NCBI GenBank assembly: GCA_014871385.1
Contig: CM026425.1
Location: 10,840,702-10,904,701, forward strand
Direction of reading: 5' to 3'
DNA from: Ceratodon purpureus
Taxonomy: Eukaryota > Streptophyta > Bryopsida > Pseudoditrichales > Ditrichaceae
Length of the DNA: 64,000 bases
The position numbers and the translations under genes are program-made. Below the pieces are notes generated by a model that had not been told where the DNA came from, did no database searches, and was given only the letters and a program-made list of their open reading frames with translations. Of the stretch, positions 1-11,290 are shown piece after piece; position 1 is the first letter of the stretch, and each line of letters opens with the position of its first letter.

Positions 1-146
1 TGCAGTCAGAAGTTGCCATTAATTAATCTTACAGAAAGAGTTAGATCTTACGCAGAATTTTCTAAAATCTCTGAACCGGTTTCGTCACGAACAGCATAAT
101 TCGTTTCCTGTGGGTTCATTCTTTTGCTTAATTTGCCGATGTGCAG

Positions 147-645
147 GATGTGACAATGAGGGCGCCCATTTTCACATTGGGAGACATTGCACGAATTAAG
201 GATGCCTTGGCACTTGAAGGTGAGCAACCAGACCATTTATTCTGCATAAAATTGTGTCGATGTCGTTGCACGTTCTAATGGTAATCGAATCCCACAAACA
301 GGGGCTAATACTGATCTAGTCGATCGTGAATAATTGTTTACAGGCGTGTACAACGTGATATGCGATATTCCAGAGCAGACAGTGATTGTGTCCACAAGGT
401 TGAGCCCCACGTCGATCGTCAGCCTAGTGCGGCAAGTAATGGGTGATGCAACTCTGATCAGCGTGGTGGATCCTTACCCAGTCTCCAGCGCTGCCGTCAT
501 GCCCAGAACCAGATACGCTTACGATGACATGTACTCTTACCCAAGCTCCTCTGGCTATGGTTATGGCTACGACCCTTACAACGGTCGGTCATATGACAAC
601 GAGTTTCGGCCCTCCCGCTACTACACCGGTTACAGCTACTACTAA
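147..645 (+). CDS. HMA-fold protein HMA1, 3' part only (5' end outside window)
   Basis: Two exons are visible, 147-219 (73 nt, after tgtgcag, before gtgagc) and 344-645 (after tttacag, ending TAA). They join in phase through a Gly codon. The product matches the second half of the tandem paralogues at 9.6 and 15.6 kb, whose equivalent exon is also exactly 73 nt. Exon 1 gives strand 1 and helix 1 of an HMA (beta-alpha-beta-beta-alpha-beta) fold, and exon 2 gives strand 2 (VYNVICDIPEQTVIVST) and the rest. The loop after strand 1 reads APIFTLGDI, with no CxxC metal ligands. The last 50 residues are rich in Tyr, Ser, Gly and Arg and end RPSRYYTGYSYY, with no CaaX prenylation box, unlike HIPP proteins. 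Upstream exons lie left of the window or were not recognised in 1-146. The fold is recognised from pattern; the function is unknown. Confidence 0.6.
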
Positions 646-1256
646 ATCACAGAAAATTTACAGACAAGTTGCAGACAAGTACTTGAATCCTCAAGTTCAC
701 AGAGCAGCTTGTTAATTTGGACACTAGAATTGAATGATTGAGTGTTCAAGTTCGGTTTTCGGTGCTGTGTTAATAGCTGACGTACATTTGGGAAAGTACT
801 GATCATGGCATGGATCATGTAAAGGATGAGGTTAAGGTGTTAGGGAATGGATATCATATTTTGTAGTCCATAACGATGAAGCAACTGGTGTTTTAGGTAA
901 TGTGGTTACCAAGTTTTGTTGGACTTGAAGGAGATGAACTGAACAACTCCCAATTAGTTACATGATACTGAGAAGATCATGAGGAGCAGTACATGTGGTG
1001 GAAATTAGGCTCCCACATTGGGGCTTGTAATTACTTTTTCTAGCGGTAATATTTGTTATTAATCTCAAAATAAGTCCGTACTGTTATGCTGTGGGAAACT
1101 GTATTGTGTAAAGAGAATTTTGTGATCATGTCTTCTGAATGGGCAATAGAGTTATTTGTAGATTTAGCATTCTTTCCAACTAACTTAGATTCACTCGTAT
1201 TAAACTCCCAATGGCTCTAAGTATCTCCATATTTGAAGAAGTGCAAGACCCCATCA
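646..1256. other. Intergenic, 3' flank of HMA1
   Basis: AT-rich sequence without a convincing reading frame. It holds the presumed 3' UTR of HMA1. No RNA gene or strong repeat was seen. Confidence 0.5.
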
Positions 1257-2677
1257 TTAACCCCTAAAGTTTTTGGCCATAAAATCCCAAATTCTGCCTC
1301 AATTCTGCCATGTTTTAGTTCAAGGTAGAAATATGCAAAAGTTGAACGTATTTTAAAGAATCCGATCGTAGGATCTAGTACCTAACTTGTGCATGTACGT
1401 GTACACAAAATTTTAGATTGTAACTCCTCACCATTTGGAAGATCATAAGGTTTGAACTTGAGAGAAAAGTTTTTTTTGGTACTACCCGGCAGGGACGCAC
1501 CCTTCCGAGAGTGAAACAGCCAATTTTTTGAGATTGTATGGTTGGAGGCTCTTGAGTTTTGGATTCTATGGTAGCAGCACCTATTTTCGGACACTTAAGG
1601 AATTCACTATACTTGTGGACGTGGAATGAGTGGCTTCCTATTTTTCAGTGATTATCAATAAGAAAAAACAAAGTTTCCCCATTTTTAGGATATTTATAAG
1701 CACTTACAATAATAACTACAAATTTTAGAAGTGACCAATATAGGTTGACATATAGTCGGACACCCTTTTGCATGTACGCATGGGATACATTATAGGTAAT
1801 TATAGAGTGATCAAATCTCCACTGCATCAAGAATCTGGGGTGTCCGCTTTTAGGGGGGGGGGGGGTGCGGGGATAGGTGCTTCCACCATAAAGTGAGTTG
1901 AGAGTATGCTCAAAAAAATTGAAGACAATACAACACATAGAAGCATTGGAAAACCACATTTCCAGTGACCGGAGTCAAATGAAATCATTGAAATGCATAT
2001 ACACGGGCTCTTTTTCCACACTACAAATGCCTAAGAAGATCATCTATTTTTTGAAATCCGAACGGTGTATAGATGCATATGTATGGAAAAGAAATTGTAG
2101 AGGAAAGAAATCCAAAAAATAAATAAATCCAAAATAGATATGAATTTTACAGCATATAGTGTGGTTTAGGAGGAGAGAATGGTGAAGGAAAAATGGGTGA
2201 CGAAGGTGACCCAATCACTGTTGATCTGCCTGAAAGTTTTTATGAAACTTGAAACTTTGACTGAATATATCTCAAGATCCGTAAGGTCAAAATTTACAAA
2301 ACTTGGTGTGTATGCTAATTGGATGGCTTCAAATAAGATCCTAGGGTTGGATTTTTCAAAATCAAGTTTTAAAAAAATTTGTGAAACAATTTCAAAAAGG
2401 ATAATTTGGAAGCCACTGTAGACGGTCACAGATTTGGTACACCACTCCCATCGGCCACAAACGTGTCGAGCTACCTTGAATTGAATTTTGATCTTTAAAC
2501 ATGAATTATTCTTAACTACGGTGCGATGAAAGTAAAATTTGGTCATGTTAGAAAGGTATGACAATTTCCCATGCTGTGCCAAAGTCACAACCACATATGG
2601 TAAAAATTTGACTCACAGGGAGCTTGAGCGGACCCTAAATCATACCAAAACTGTTGAGTTGATGCTTTAGGGGTTAA
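1257..2677. repeat. TIR element E1 (1.42 kb)
   Basis: Starts with ttaacccctaaag (1257-1269) and ends with the reverse complement ctttaggggttaa (2665-2677). The interior is AT-rich and carries a 13-G run (1853-1865). It shares its termini and short internal motifs (taggatct / gatcttacgg) with the next elements. No transposase was seen and no target-site duplication could be fixed. A non-autonomous DNA transposon is the simplest reading. Confidence 0.5.
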
Positions 2678-2742
2678 ATACATCTTAGAAGAATAATTTA
2701 ACCTCGATGTTCATTGAATAGAAATTGTGGATTATTGATTTC

Positions 2743-3686
2743 AACCCCTAAAGGTCCGATAAACCCGATTGGGGTTTTTTCTATTTCAGGCAGCCTAGTT
2801 GAAGAGGTTAAAAGTTATATTTTTGCCTAATATTTTTATTGGATGCTCCCTTTACCGCAAGGTGTACGTGGTAAAATTTTCAAAGTCAAATTCCAATTTT
2901 AGAACCTTCATCTAGAAATTTTAGGTTTCAAGTCCAAAACATGCAGTTTAAAATTAGGTTTTTTTCAGTTTTTTTTTTAAAGGTATGTTCATAACCAAAT
3001 CATTACTCAAAATCCAAAGTGACCCAAGCCAAAAAGTTTACCGATTTTACAAGGGCAGCCTCCAAAAATTACATGAACAAGCTTCAAAGTTTTCTGTAAT
3101 TTTACAATTTTTCCTTTCAAAAATTGTCGAAATTTGAGATTTAGGAATTTTTCAAATTTTTTTTCTTCCAAAATTTACAAACTCATAGATGTAATTTTTC
3201 ACCGTTCACCTTTTTTCCAAACCAAAAACATTTAATGTTATTTAAGTTTTACCATATTGACGATTTTGTACTTGCTTTTGGAAAATAATTTGCACGAAGG
3301 CCAAAAAATCAAAATAAGTCTTCAAAATTTTGCATGGAGGTGCCCAACTTAGTTACCTACATAGAAAAAAATATGAGCAAAATGTTTGGGGTAACAATCA
3401 TCAAGTCTCCTTTGGCACCATTTCGACTATGCCTTTCGAGGAAAGCCAAAAAAAAAAAAAAAAAAAAAAAACAGTAAACTTTGAACGTTACAATCTCACA
3501 AATGGTAAAGATCCAATCGTTGAAATTTGATATGGTGTTATTGCAAGTAGTTAGGTTGAAGATCTTACGGTTGGAAATACCAGAAAAGCAAATTTTACTG
3601 GAAACATACATCAAATTCCATACGGTGGTTAAAATCTGCAGTTTTCAGTTTTGGAAGTGCCAAAACACCTTGGACCTTTAGGGGTT
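2743..3686. repeat. TIR element E2 (0.94 kb)
   Basis: A perfect 15-bp terminal inverted repeat: aacccctaaaggtcc at 2743-2757 and ggacctttaggggtt at 3672-3686. The interior is AT-rich and non-coding, with a 24-A run at 3448-3471. Internal blocks near the right end (cagttttgg) recur in E3 and E4. Family member of E1. Confidence 0.6.
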
Positions 3687-4627
3687 AAATATATCCATGT
3701 GGATGGATTTAAGATTGCTATCTCAAATATTTTCATATGAAATTAGAAAGATAAATTAGTTATTTTTGGAATTGATTATGAGAATGTTGACAATTTGTAG
3801 GTAGAATTTGTTGCAATAGATTAATATATGATACTTTAAATATGTCTATTTTAGATATGTTTAGAATGCTTTAATTTATGAAATAATGTTTTTGAATAAG
3901 ATTGTTGAAAAATATGTAATATAGTTTTTTTAATTTTTTAGCTCTAAATTAGAAGATCATATAAATAAAGTGAAGAGTTTTTTCAATGAAAAGAAATAAA
4001 GTACTCAACAAAGAGTAGTAGAGGGGTGATTTGATGAATTGAACTATTCTAAAGAGTAAAAAAAACTACATTTATAGAACATATTTTGATTCCATGGAGA
4101 ATGACACTTTGCTACTATTATAAGTTGGTTTGTTTTTTACCATTACAAAGATTGCCTTGGTTAATTATGCACAAAACTTTAGACTTAGTGAAAACAAAGA
4201 GTGTGCCATTTTTAAAAAAACTTACAATAGAAGAAGGTCCAAATGATTACCAATAAATTTTATAAATTTTAATTTTATATTGCTACATAAAATTTGTCTT
4301 TTATGTTTAAATTTAGAAAAAAATTCTAATTTCATATAGATGAAGAATTTATTGTTTTGCACTTACTCTAATAAGATGAAAAAACCTTGAATTTTGTAGT
4401 GAATTTTTGCGATATGAAGAGATTTTAATTTTCTTTGGTTATTTTTAAAAAACTCATAAATTATCATGTTAGTTACTTGTATATCAAATTTGAAAAGTAA
4501 TGGAGGGATATTTTAAGGAACTGAACCATCCAAGGATTTTGATTCCAATGAATTATTTTTCCAATGTTTTGAAAACAAACTCTTTCTGGAGAATTCTTCT
4601 AATTTAAATCTGCGTACGTTTCAATTA

Positions 4628-6401
4628 TTAATCCTTAAAGGACAATTTGGCAAAATTGGACTTTTTTAGAGTTTGGGCATGTATCTTTGACTTAATTTAA
4701 ATCGAGATTTTTTGAAACTTTTTGTAAATGTTTGCGGTAACAAGGACTTTGAGGGAATCCAATTTTTTTTCAATTAGACATCTAAAAAAATACTTATGGT
4801 CTTTAAAGTGAAATTTTCTATTTGGTGGGCAATTCAGACAGCCATGCTAAATACATTTGTTACCTCTGAGACTATTTCTATATATACTTAATATTGTCAT
4901 CTTTAAGATTTTTCAAAAAAAAAACCCTTTTCACTACAAAATGTTCACTCCACAAAATATCAATGTTTTCTCACCGTTTCGCGTAGTGTACTAAAAAGCT
5001 TCTTCTATCCCACATAAAAGTTAGAAATTTATTTTTTTTAGGTTTTTTCTTTTTATTCACTTAAAGGATGGACATCAATCTTTACTTTGACCGTTTGAAT
5101 TGGGACTTTATAACATAATGGAATTTTTATGAAAGCAATATGAATTATCATTCTTTTGTACTCAACTTAATAAAATTATTGTTTTCAACATGCTACACTT
5201 GTCTTTCGAATGTTATTATTTTTATACAATTAGCTAACTTAGTTGTCTGTGTCATGCACCAAAACCCCCAAAATCCATAATGAAAAAAACATAAGAAAGA
5301 AAAAGTTAGAGTTTATCAACCTTGTCAAACATCTTGTCAAAAAAATTTGTTTATAAATTTCAATTGCTATGATATTCTGATCTCCATGGACGATTATCAT
5401 GAAATTTATTGAGTTATCTACTACAAAAATCTAATTAACCCCTAAATGGCCATTGTCCTTGAATGGGCTTTTTTGAAATTTGGGCAGGTTTCTAAAAATT
5501 CAAATTTACTTGAAAATTTTTGAAATTTTTTGTGGTAAAAGGTTTTTTCAAGAGGTTCATGGGAATATATATATATATTTTTTTGGATGAAGTGAGAAAA
5601 AGTTACGCTCCTCTGAGCATAAAACGCCCTTCCGCGGGCAGGCTCTCAGCCACTGTGAATGCAGCAATTTCTGCCCAAAACTGCCCAAAACTGCCCAAAT
5701 CTGCCCAAAGACAAAACTTTGAAATTCCACCAAAAATTGAGATTTTAATATTTTTCAAAAATAAAAATTTCTATGTATTAAAAAGGTAGTAGAGCATGTT
5801 TTCACCGTTCGGATTTTTAATCCAATTTTTTTTCATATGCTATTTTTATTGTCAAAAAACGGCCTTTGTTTGTGAATTTCAGTATACCCCCTAGCGGAAA
5901 ATGATTGTTTTGGCAACCTTCTACAACTTTTTTGAATATGATATTTTTAACGCAATTAGCTAACTCAGTTTTCTTTGACGTGCATCAAAACCCCCAAAAT
6001 CCTTAATGGAAAAAAATGGTTTTTTGGGCCTTCAAAACTGTGCTGATCCCTTTTTGGCAGGGAAAAAAAACTTGTTTTTCAACTTTGAACATTATGATCT
6101 TGCAATTCATGAGGAATGAGTGTGTAAGATTTGGTGGACATGTAGACATAGAAGTTAGCTATAGGATCTTACGGTTAGATGTACTAATTAAGACCCCGAG
6201 TTTGCAAAATCCACCTTGCTTTGAAGAGGGGCTGTTTTCTGGCAGTTTTGATGAAAAACACCCTTGGCCGTTTAGGGGTTAAAGATCTTACGGTTAGAAT
6301 TAGAAAATAATGAATTTTTAGTCATTCGTGCTTTTTACATTGGAAATAACAGTTTTGGAGCATTTTCTGGTGAAACATTGTCAAGGAACTTTAGAGGTTA
6401 A
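4628..6401. repeat. TIR element E4, interrupted by E3
   Basis: Left end ttaatccttaaag (4628-4640) pairs imperfectly with right end ctttagaggttaa (6389-6401). Removing the 848-bp E3 leaves about 926 bp, close to E2 (944 bp), which supports a nested insertion. The right end continues into a block (caatgttcct-type, inverse of aagttccttgacaat) that also occurs at 28.10 and 63.53 kb. Confidence 0.4.
5435..6282. repeat. TIR element E3 (0.85 kb), nested
   Basis: The left end ttaacccctaaatggcca (5435-5452) matches the reverse complement of the right end (6265-6282) with one mismatch. Just inside, E3 and E4 share an alignable block (cttttttgaaatttgggcag against cttttttagagtttgggcat). It contains a short run of ctgcccaaa repeats near 5670-5710. 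No coding capacity is evident. Confidence 0.55.
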
Positions 6402-8337
6402 TATTTAATTCTAAAAGGACTTAGTACAAAAAAATCTAGTTGAAACTTAAAAAAATTTAAATTCTGAAAGAGATTTTAGTTACAAGTTGGACTTGAAATT
6501 ACTGACAGGGTGAGGTCTCAAGGATTAAAAGAGTTAAGTATGTTATATGAACTACTATCAAAGTTTTTGTCAACAAACAAGAGATGTTTGGAATGACACA
6601 TGGCATTTCAGAGTGACAGGCCCTCACCAAAACCAAAGTCAGATTTGGCTGTTTAACACATTTCCAATGGGTCAGCCACGTTTGCAAAAGCTTGCATAGA
6701 AATACCAAATTGACACCAAGCACACTGCAATATTTACATGTCATGATAGGTCAGGTGCATGAAAACTGAGTATCAAAAATCCCACCCTTGTCACCACAGC
6801 CTTCCATTCTCAAAGGCATTTCAGACTAGGTGCATGGGCAGAAGGCTTTGAAAATGTCTACATGATAGCACTTTTGAGAGTTTTGGCGCCAAGAGCTTGG
6901 CCCCTCATGGAGAGTTTGGGTCAAATGAGAATAAAAATCCAAACTCTTGTGGAAGGGTTGATCTGCTCTTCATTAGAATATTCAGATTGGCAAATCAATA
7001 TTTTAATACTTATTCACAACTCCAAAATTTGGCCCCTCGGCATAGCTTCGTCTTCAACAAAGTTTGGCCCTTGTGCTCTCTGTGAAACGCCCCTCAAAGT
7101 CTGAAAGAAGTTCTTAGAGTTACTAAAGATGAGAATTAATTCTTTGTGACACTTTCTATATTATTTTTCCTAAGGAAATGGTAGTTCTCCGGAGGACATA
7201 GCAGTAAAATGAACAGACACTTCAATCATGCCCATCTCCTCGCAATACCTGAGTTTCCCTGCTTCTTCTTCCCTATTTTGGTCCAGATTTGTTTAAACAG
7301 TGTAAAATAATCAGAGGAGAGAGATAATATCTAGCCTCATTGCAAGCATGACTGTACCTTGGCTTCACAGAGAACCTTGAATTGACACGGCTTTCTTGTG
7401 AATAAGTTAGTGGTCTCCCACACCACCAGAAAGTAAGCGTTGGAACAAGAATGATTGACAATTGCATTGTGTTTGGACAAAGGGTGTACTGTCCATATAC
7501 CACAAGTTTGTACAAGCAAGTGAGTGTGATACCTTAGCGCGTCTATGTGGACTATGGCCTCTCGTTTTACAGGTGGCAGGACTCTGAAGGACGGAAAGCA
7601 CATTTGCAATGTTTCTGAAAGAAAATTTGCAGTTCTCAGCAAAAGATCATGTAACAAAAGCACCCAAATGTTCCTTGTCAAATGATGCATCTCAGTGACC
7701 ACATCGCCAGAGCATGACTACAAAGACTAGTATTGAGGCCTTTCACATAATTATAAAGAGGAAAGAAAGTACTACTCCATAGCTGTGAAGTACAAATACA
7801 ATGAGGTAGTAGCACTAGAAACCAGAACTTTCCGAGCCTTGTTGGTGGTTAAATAGCACAAATGGCACAGTTGGTGTGAAAATATATGATATCATTGAAC
7901 CTGTGGACTCAAAAAAAATCAATTTATATGGAATTGTATTAAATTTTTTGTTATTTTTTTGTGAATTTTCAAAGGACTACTAGTAAAATATTTAATGATT
8001 GAGACTACGAAGTTAATAGAACCATGTGCAAGTGCATCAAAAACCAAGAAGGAAATGTATTGGTTTGAGTTTTTACCATGTTGCCACTTGCTACTTCAAT
8101 TTGTTGGTGCATTCAAGCTCAGCACGTGGTCATGCATATTGGGCATTGGTGTTTATACCTTATAATTGCATAATAATATGGACCTTGTCACACTAGATGT
8201 GTGTGGAGGTGTGTTATTCTACCCAGGGGCGAACATCATTACTATATTTTTCCACCCCAAAAGTTGGAATTCCCGACTTAGTTCGATCTGGATTTTTGAT
8301 GGTCGGCCTCCCAACGTGGCCACAATGTGAAGTGCCC
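6402..8337. other. Intergenic, no supported gene
   Basis: Mixed-composition sequence with only short open frames. The longest minus-strand frame (7337-7702) has no recognisable domain beyond a chance NHSCS string. No tRNA or repeat array was seen. Confidence 0.5.
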
Positions 8338-8536
8338 CTTAGAAGTTAGGGGCACTATTCAAAAAGAATGTTTTGAGAAAGGTATTTTTTGAAAAACCAA
8401 ATCTTGTTTTAACGGGCAAATCTCTTTGATGACTTCAAGTGACGTCTTCATTTTCACTTAGAAATTAGGGGGCACCACTTCAAGGAATGTTTTGAGAGAG
8501 GTATATTTTGAAGAGCCAAATTTCATTCCTCGGGCA
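8338..8536. repeat. 80-bp direct repeat, two units
   Basis: Units at 8338-8417 and 8457-8536 share about 80% of bases (cttagaa.ttagg, gaatgttttgaga, ttgaa.a.ccaaat, cgggca), with a period of about 119 bp. The second unit abuts the GC-rich 5' region of the HMA2 gene, so it may be part of its distal promoter. Confidence 0.55.
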
Positions 8537-9621
8537 CCGAAAACTCCAACCTGCAACACGGATCCCACCCAGAGTGGGTCAGGCTCCGCCATCTCTGCAG
8601 CAACAGTGGCAGTAGCGCAGTACAGCATCAATACCACCAAATGGATAAAATATACGCCGGAGAGGCATTTTCAAAGATCGAAAGCGCCAAGCGCCAAGCG
8701 CCTGCCTCGGGCGAAGGGCCCGACGCGCCTGGGGGCGATCGATGCGATGCTCATGCTCCTCCGCGCGCTCACGTCGTGGCCAGCGCCACGAGACCGCAGC
8801 GTCCAGAGATCATCGTCGCTCGCAACACCCGTAACATGGAGGGCCTTAATATCTAGCCCCCCCAACATGGACGTGCGACGCAACGCCAGTCGCCCCGCTC
8901 CACCGCAATCGTCCCCCGACCCGCACCCGGGCCCAGTCCCCCGCTCGCCGGCCCCACGCCTGCGAACTCCCTCGCTGCGCCTAGCCCGCGCCACGCCACC
9001 CCCCCTACGCCCCGGACTTAGTCTCCTGCTGCCACGCCATCGTCGCGTCGCATGCGTCGCCCCTCGCTGCATGGCCCTTACATATGCCCCCCGTCTCGCC
9101 TCTCATCGAACTCCTGTGATTCCCAGCCTCTCGCAGTGTTTCTCTCTCCGTGACGACTAGATCTTATCTCACCAGGTTCTTTCTTGTTCTAGTTATCTGT
9201 CTTGGAGCGTCTTCAGCGTCTTGTGCGCTAGCTGATCCAGCTTCTGAAGTTGTCTGAATTTGGGTATGTGCATCTAGCTCGGTTTCTGGTTCTTCCCTCT
9301 GTGGTTCGGTGACGTCGTGCGTTTGTACTCGGTTCAGGTTGTTGTTTTTGGTACTAGTACTAAGAGTGAAGTGCAGGCAGAGGTAGGGTACTGGGGAGTG
9401 GGTTGGATGACCAGGATTTCACGTCATGCCGTTTCTTTGGGAAGTTATGGCTGATGTGGTTTGTTAAGTTGTAAGCTTTTGAGTAGTTTTGGAAGAAGAG
9501 GTGATGTTGTGATCTTCTGGAGAGTGCCTAGAAGTGGGTGGATATTTACACGATTGAGTGTTTTGTGATGGTATGCAGGTGTGTGTGTTTTCGCTAAGCA
9601 GTTCGTTGCAAGCTTGCGGAG
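8537..9621 (+). promoter_or_regulatory. CpG-rich promoter / 5' leader region of HMA2
   Basis: About 600 bp (8540-9160) is strikingly GC- and CpG-rich compared with the AT-rich surroundings. It is followed by pyrimidine-rich sequence and gt/ag signals that suggest a leader intron ending shortly before the ATG at 9622. A 222-codon open frame crosses it, but its Pro/Arg/Ser-only composition fits GC bias rather than a protein. The transcription start cannot be fixed. Confidence 0.45.
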
Positions 9622-11290
9622 ATGTCGAGCGCCATCAGCGAGGTATGTCCAGCGTCCGTTTAACATGAAATTCTCTCTACATTAGAACATTTTGTTACAA
9701 ATTTTTTATGGCTACAACATCTTAGAGCTTGCACGGTCAGAGTCTGTTTTGACAAAATCAAGAATGCGTCAGGAATCTAAACAATTACAGTTTAAAGCAT
9801 TTACGGATGAAGCAAGTGAGATGTCTCATGGTCAATTTCGTATATTAGGGACTAATTATAGCTCAAAACCCGAAGTTAGTAGCGGACTCACCGCTGATCA
9901 GAAATGGGCGGTTGAGAACTATGCTGTACTTTTGGGTTTTAATATAATAATATTACTTTCGCGCTTTTATTCTGAATGAACAGTTGTTGCAAGTGGAGGG
10001 TTTGCATGTGGTCGGTTACTACAGTGATACATGTCAGGAAGATGGTAGGTCGACTTTGTTGAACAGGAATATGTGGAGATAGGATAGGAATTGGCGTAAA
10101 TGTGCAGCAAGTAATGAAAACATTAATCAATTAAGAGGTAGTTAGTGGTGATGCTTAATTTTTTACTTTGTGAAGTGCGGGGCAGTTTCTTCTGAGTGTG
10201 AAGTTTTGTATTATCAGGCTAGGTTATGTGAATTTTTACATGTCCTGTAAACTTCAAGTCTAGTAATTTTGTTAAAACTTGCTAAGTACTACTAGAAGAA
10301 ATATTCTTGGTCTTGATCAACATTGTCAGACTTAATAATATTGGGAGAAAGTGGTGACTGAACATTGCTTTTCTTACAGGTGTACTACGGGGCACCTGTC
10401 GATCCCTTATACCGACCCAACAGGTCGCACCATCAGTTTTACGACTCTCACATCGGTCGACCTCTGCTGCCTGTACGTATCCAATCCTTGCATCGTCTTG
10501 TTTTTTCATACTAAATTATGCATAGCAATGCGCATTTTGATTTGAAAGTCTGGAGTACTATTCCAAATGCATTTTGTTGAAACATTTTCTGTGGATTATA
10601 TTTTTAATTTGCATTTCATGAAATATTTCTTGTGACCAACATGGTGTTTACTGTGATAAAGTCGAAGTATAGTATTTTCGCTCGTTAAATAATTCTGACA
10701 GCTATGATTTTCGCAGGATGTGCAATTCAGGGTTCCTATGGAGAGTAGAAGGGATGTTGACAAGGTGAAGGACGCTTTGGACATTGATGGTGAGTCTCTT
10801 TACACTTGCTTTTAGTTTATGGGAATTATCCAAAACCATAGTTTCATATTAGTTTTACATATTGAAATTCCTAGTATTCTATCCTCTTGCTGATAATACT
10901 GAAATATAGACTTTTACAAAACATATACTGTGATACTAAGGATAACATATTCGGATCTCTACAGGTGTGCAGGGAGTGAACTGTGACATGGTAACCCAGA
11001 CTGTTACAGTCACTGGCAACGTTCCCTACCACCGGCTTCTGAAGAAGCTGAAACATGTCAAGAGAAAATCAAGGCTCCTCAGCTTCATCCCAGACAACCA
11101 GGCCTACAGCCCTTCTTATGTGAATCCCTACAGTTCCTATCATGGCTCTAGCTCTTATGGCCGTGTACCCATTCGTCGTCCACTCAGTCCTCCTCATCTT
11201 CGATCTTCCTCCTACATTGCCCATCCCATGGAGCGATCTTACTATGAAGATTACGAAGATTACAGACCCAGCCGTTACAGTGATTTTTAA
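9622..11290 (+). CDS. HMA-fold protein HMA2 (170 aa, four exons)
   Basis: Exons: 9622-9642, 10380-10472, 10717-10789 and 10965-11290 (TAA). All junctions are GT-AG, phases agree, and the sum is 513 nt (171 codons). Residues 1-38 form a short polar N-terminus (MSSAISE, then VYYGAPVDPLYRP). Residues about 39-103 are an HMA-like beta-alpha-beta-beta-alpha-beta domain (DVQFRVPM, DKVKDALDI, CDMVTQTVTVTGN, LLKKLKHVKRKSR). Residues 104-170 are a Ser/Tyr/Pro/Arg-rich tail ending YRPSRYSDF. HIPP/ATX1-type proteins bind metal through MxCxxC after strand 1; here that loop is PMESRRDV, with no cysteine, so Cu/Zn carriage is unlikely. The 73-nt exon 3 is identical in length in HMA1 and HMA3. The start is the first ATG in frame with exon 2. 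Likely a protein-interaction module; biological role unknown. Confidence 0.75.

Noticed and set aside
1257..6282. Telomere-like repeats (tttagggg)
   Set aside because: The motif has an extra G, occurs singly at element ends and is never in tandem; it belongs to the TIRs.
7337..7702. Minus-strand frame with NHSCS string suggesting a SET domain
   Set aside because: No other SET motif, no splice support, ordinary non-coding composition.
8492..9160. 222-codon plus-strand frame, Pro/Arg/Ser-rich
   Set aside because: Open because of GC bias; several overlapping frames are open too, no domain, and it sits where the HMA2 promoter/leader is expected.
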